Source: CBDANW01 sp965197825 (GTDB lineage: Bacteria; Acidobacteriota; Vicinamibacteria; Marinacidobacterales; DATDRI01). From it: a DNA stretch of 64,000 nt. A model generated the notes under the pieces. The model was given only the letters and a program-made list of their open reading frames with translations, was not told the origin of the DNA and did no database searches. A program made the translations under genes and the position numbers. Position 1 is the first letter of the stretch; every line of letters starts with the position of its first letter. This document shows positions 63,646-64,000 of the stretch, in pieces. The stretch is from NCBI GenBank assembly GCA_965197825.1, contig CBDANW010000003.1:2852001-2916000 (forward strand), in the 5' to 3' direction.

Positions 63646-63741
63646 TAGTGTCCCGTCTCGGGAGTCCTGTTGCATTCGAGCGCCGATGCATCCCGCCTCG
63701 GCGCTCTCGATGCTAACATCACTTCCGAGACGAGACACTAG
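63645..63741. mobile_element. Palindromic MITE-like element 2, bounded by CTAG
   Basis: 97 bases forming one long imperfect hairpin: CTAGTGTCCCGTCTCGGGAG at the left and the complement of CTAGTGTCTCGTCTCGG at the right, with CGAGCGCCGA / CGGCGCTCTCG inside and centre near 63693. No gene. Different interior from the 29.0-kb element but the same CTAGTG ends and target. Confidence 0.78.
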
Positions 63742-63768
63742 ATCCGGCGCATGCGCCTGCGACCCAAC

Positions 63769-64000
63769 TCAACCACCGGCGAACTGAGGACCTAACACGG
63801 AGTCAAGCAGGCTTAGAAGCTCCCGACTGGTGCCTACGTAGACGACGATGTTCTCGCCGGATCTGTAGAAGTGAGGAGTGGAAACCCAGGTGATGATCGT
63901 CGTACCCACAGAGGAACCGTCCGGTGAGACACGAGCTGCTTCCTCTTGAGCAGCCGCCGCGTTCTCATACTCGAACACTTGCACGTCTCTCCATTGACGC
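63769..64000 (-). CDS. Conserved hypothetical protein, 3' part (runs off the window)
   Basis: The frame is open to the window edge: QWRDVQVFEYENAAAAQEEA, VSPDGSSVGTTIITWVSTPH, FYRSGENIVVYVGTSRELL and LLDSVLGPQFAGG, then TGA 63769. This resembles the C-terminus of a small secreted or lipoprotein family of unknown function in which an SPDGSS-x-GT segment and a PHFYR motif precede LGPQFAG. The N-terminus lies beyond 64000, so length and signal peptide cannot be judged. It ends 28 bases from the MITE. Confidence 0.6.
   Translation of the reverse strand, partial: RQWRDVQVFEYENAAAAQEEAARVSPDGSSVGTTIITWVSTPHFYRSGENIVVYVGTSRELLSLLDSVLGPQFAGG

Noticed and set aside
1..64000. tRNA or rRNA genes
   Set aside because: No T-loop pattern of the GGTTCGAATCC type with matching acceptor stem and no rRNA-like stretch was noticed; a covariance search would be decisive.

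Overview
The window is high-GC bacterial DNA that most resembles an Acidobacteriota genome of the Vicinamibacteria/subgroup 6 type. This is inferred from family content: Ser/Thr kinases with a GTAAYMSPEQ activation segment joined to WD40/TolB-like propellers, a GWxTD-domain protein, a DUF5916 outer-membrane-type protein, a PEGA-domain tail and PHP and sulfatase-like lipoproteins. There is no rRNA or tRNA gene to confirm it, and no CRISPR array.

Two kinds of territory alternate. Intact, gene-dense blocks are 0-5 kb (SDR, membrane glycosyltransferase-like protein, quinone-oxidoreductase-type dehydrogenase, DHA2 drug exporter), 25.9-32.2 kb (PHP-domain protein, metK, large GT-C-like membrane protein, GNAT), 37-40.3 kb (feoB, DtxR-FeoA regulator and fur as a compact iron operon with Fur-box-like palindromes) and 45.5-55.3 kb (GWxTD protein; rtcA-envC-S41 on one strand; ruvX-mltG-GT-C-MBL hydrolase on the other). 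The last block has no frameshift in ten kilobases, so the many lesions elsewhere are hard to blame on read errors alone.

Between these blocks lie insertion-sequence graveyards at 5-25 kb, 32-36 kb, 40.4-45 kb and 55-64 kb. They hold one IS256-type family (IS256-I: one complete copy with an 8-bp target duplication, one copy broken by a nested second IS256-type element, one rearranged copy, one 5' half and one orphan end), three full and one partial IS630 element, two IS3 copies in inverted orientation, a frameshifted IS91, a partial IS66, a fragment of a third mutator transposase, and two palindromic MITE-like elements bounded by CTAG. Host genes here are truncated, frameshifted or carry single nonsense codons: 3-hydroxyacyl-CoA dehydrogenase, two sulfatase-like lipoproteins flanking fdhD, a kinase split by IS630, a truncated haemoglobin, an amidohydrolase, a beta-lactamase-like hydrolase, a patatin, an HNH nuclease and others.

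The most unusual items are: two in-frame chimeric genes produced by deletion (hemA N-terminus joined to a TRAP permease; an iron-regulated porin-like N-terminus joined to ApbE); an S41 'protease' that has lost both catalytic residues and sits next to its usual partner envC; an IS256 transposase whose copies all carry the same amber codon followed by conserved coding sequence; IS630 transposases whose stop codon is made by the CTAG target site; a hairpin array lodged inside an IS256 terminal repeat; and a dispersed palindromic repeat family. I found no convincing complete new defence or biosynthetic system. The novelty is in mobile-element structure and gene fusion or decay.
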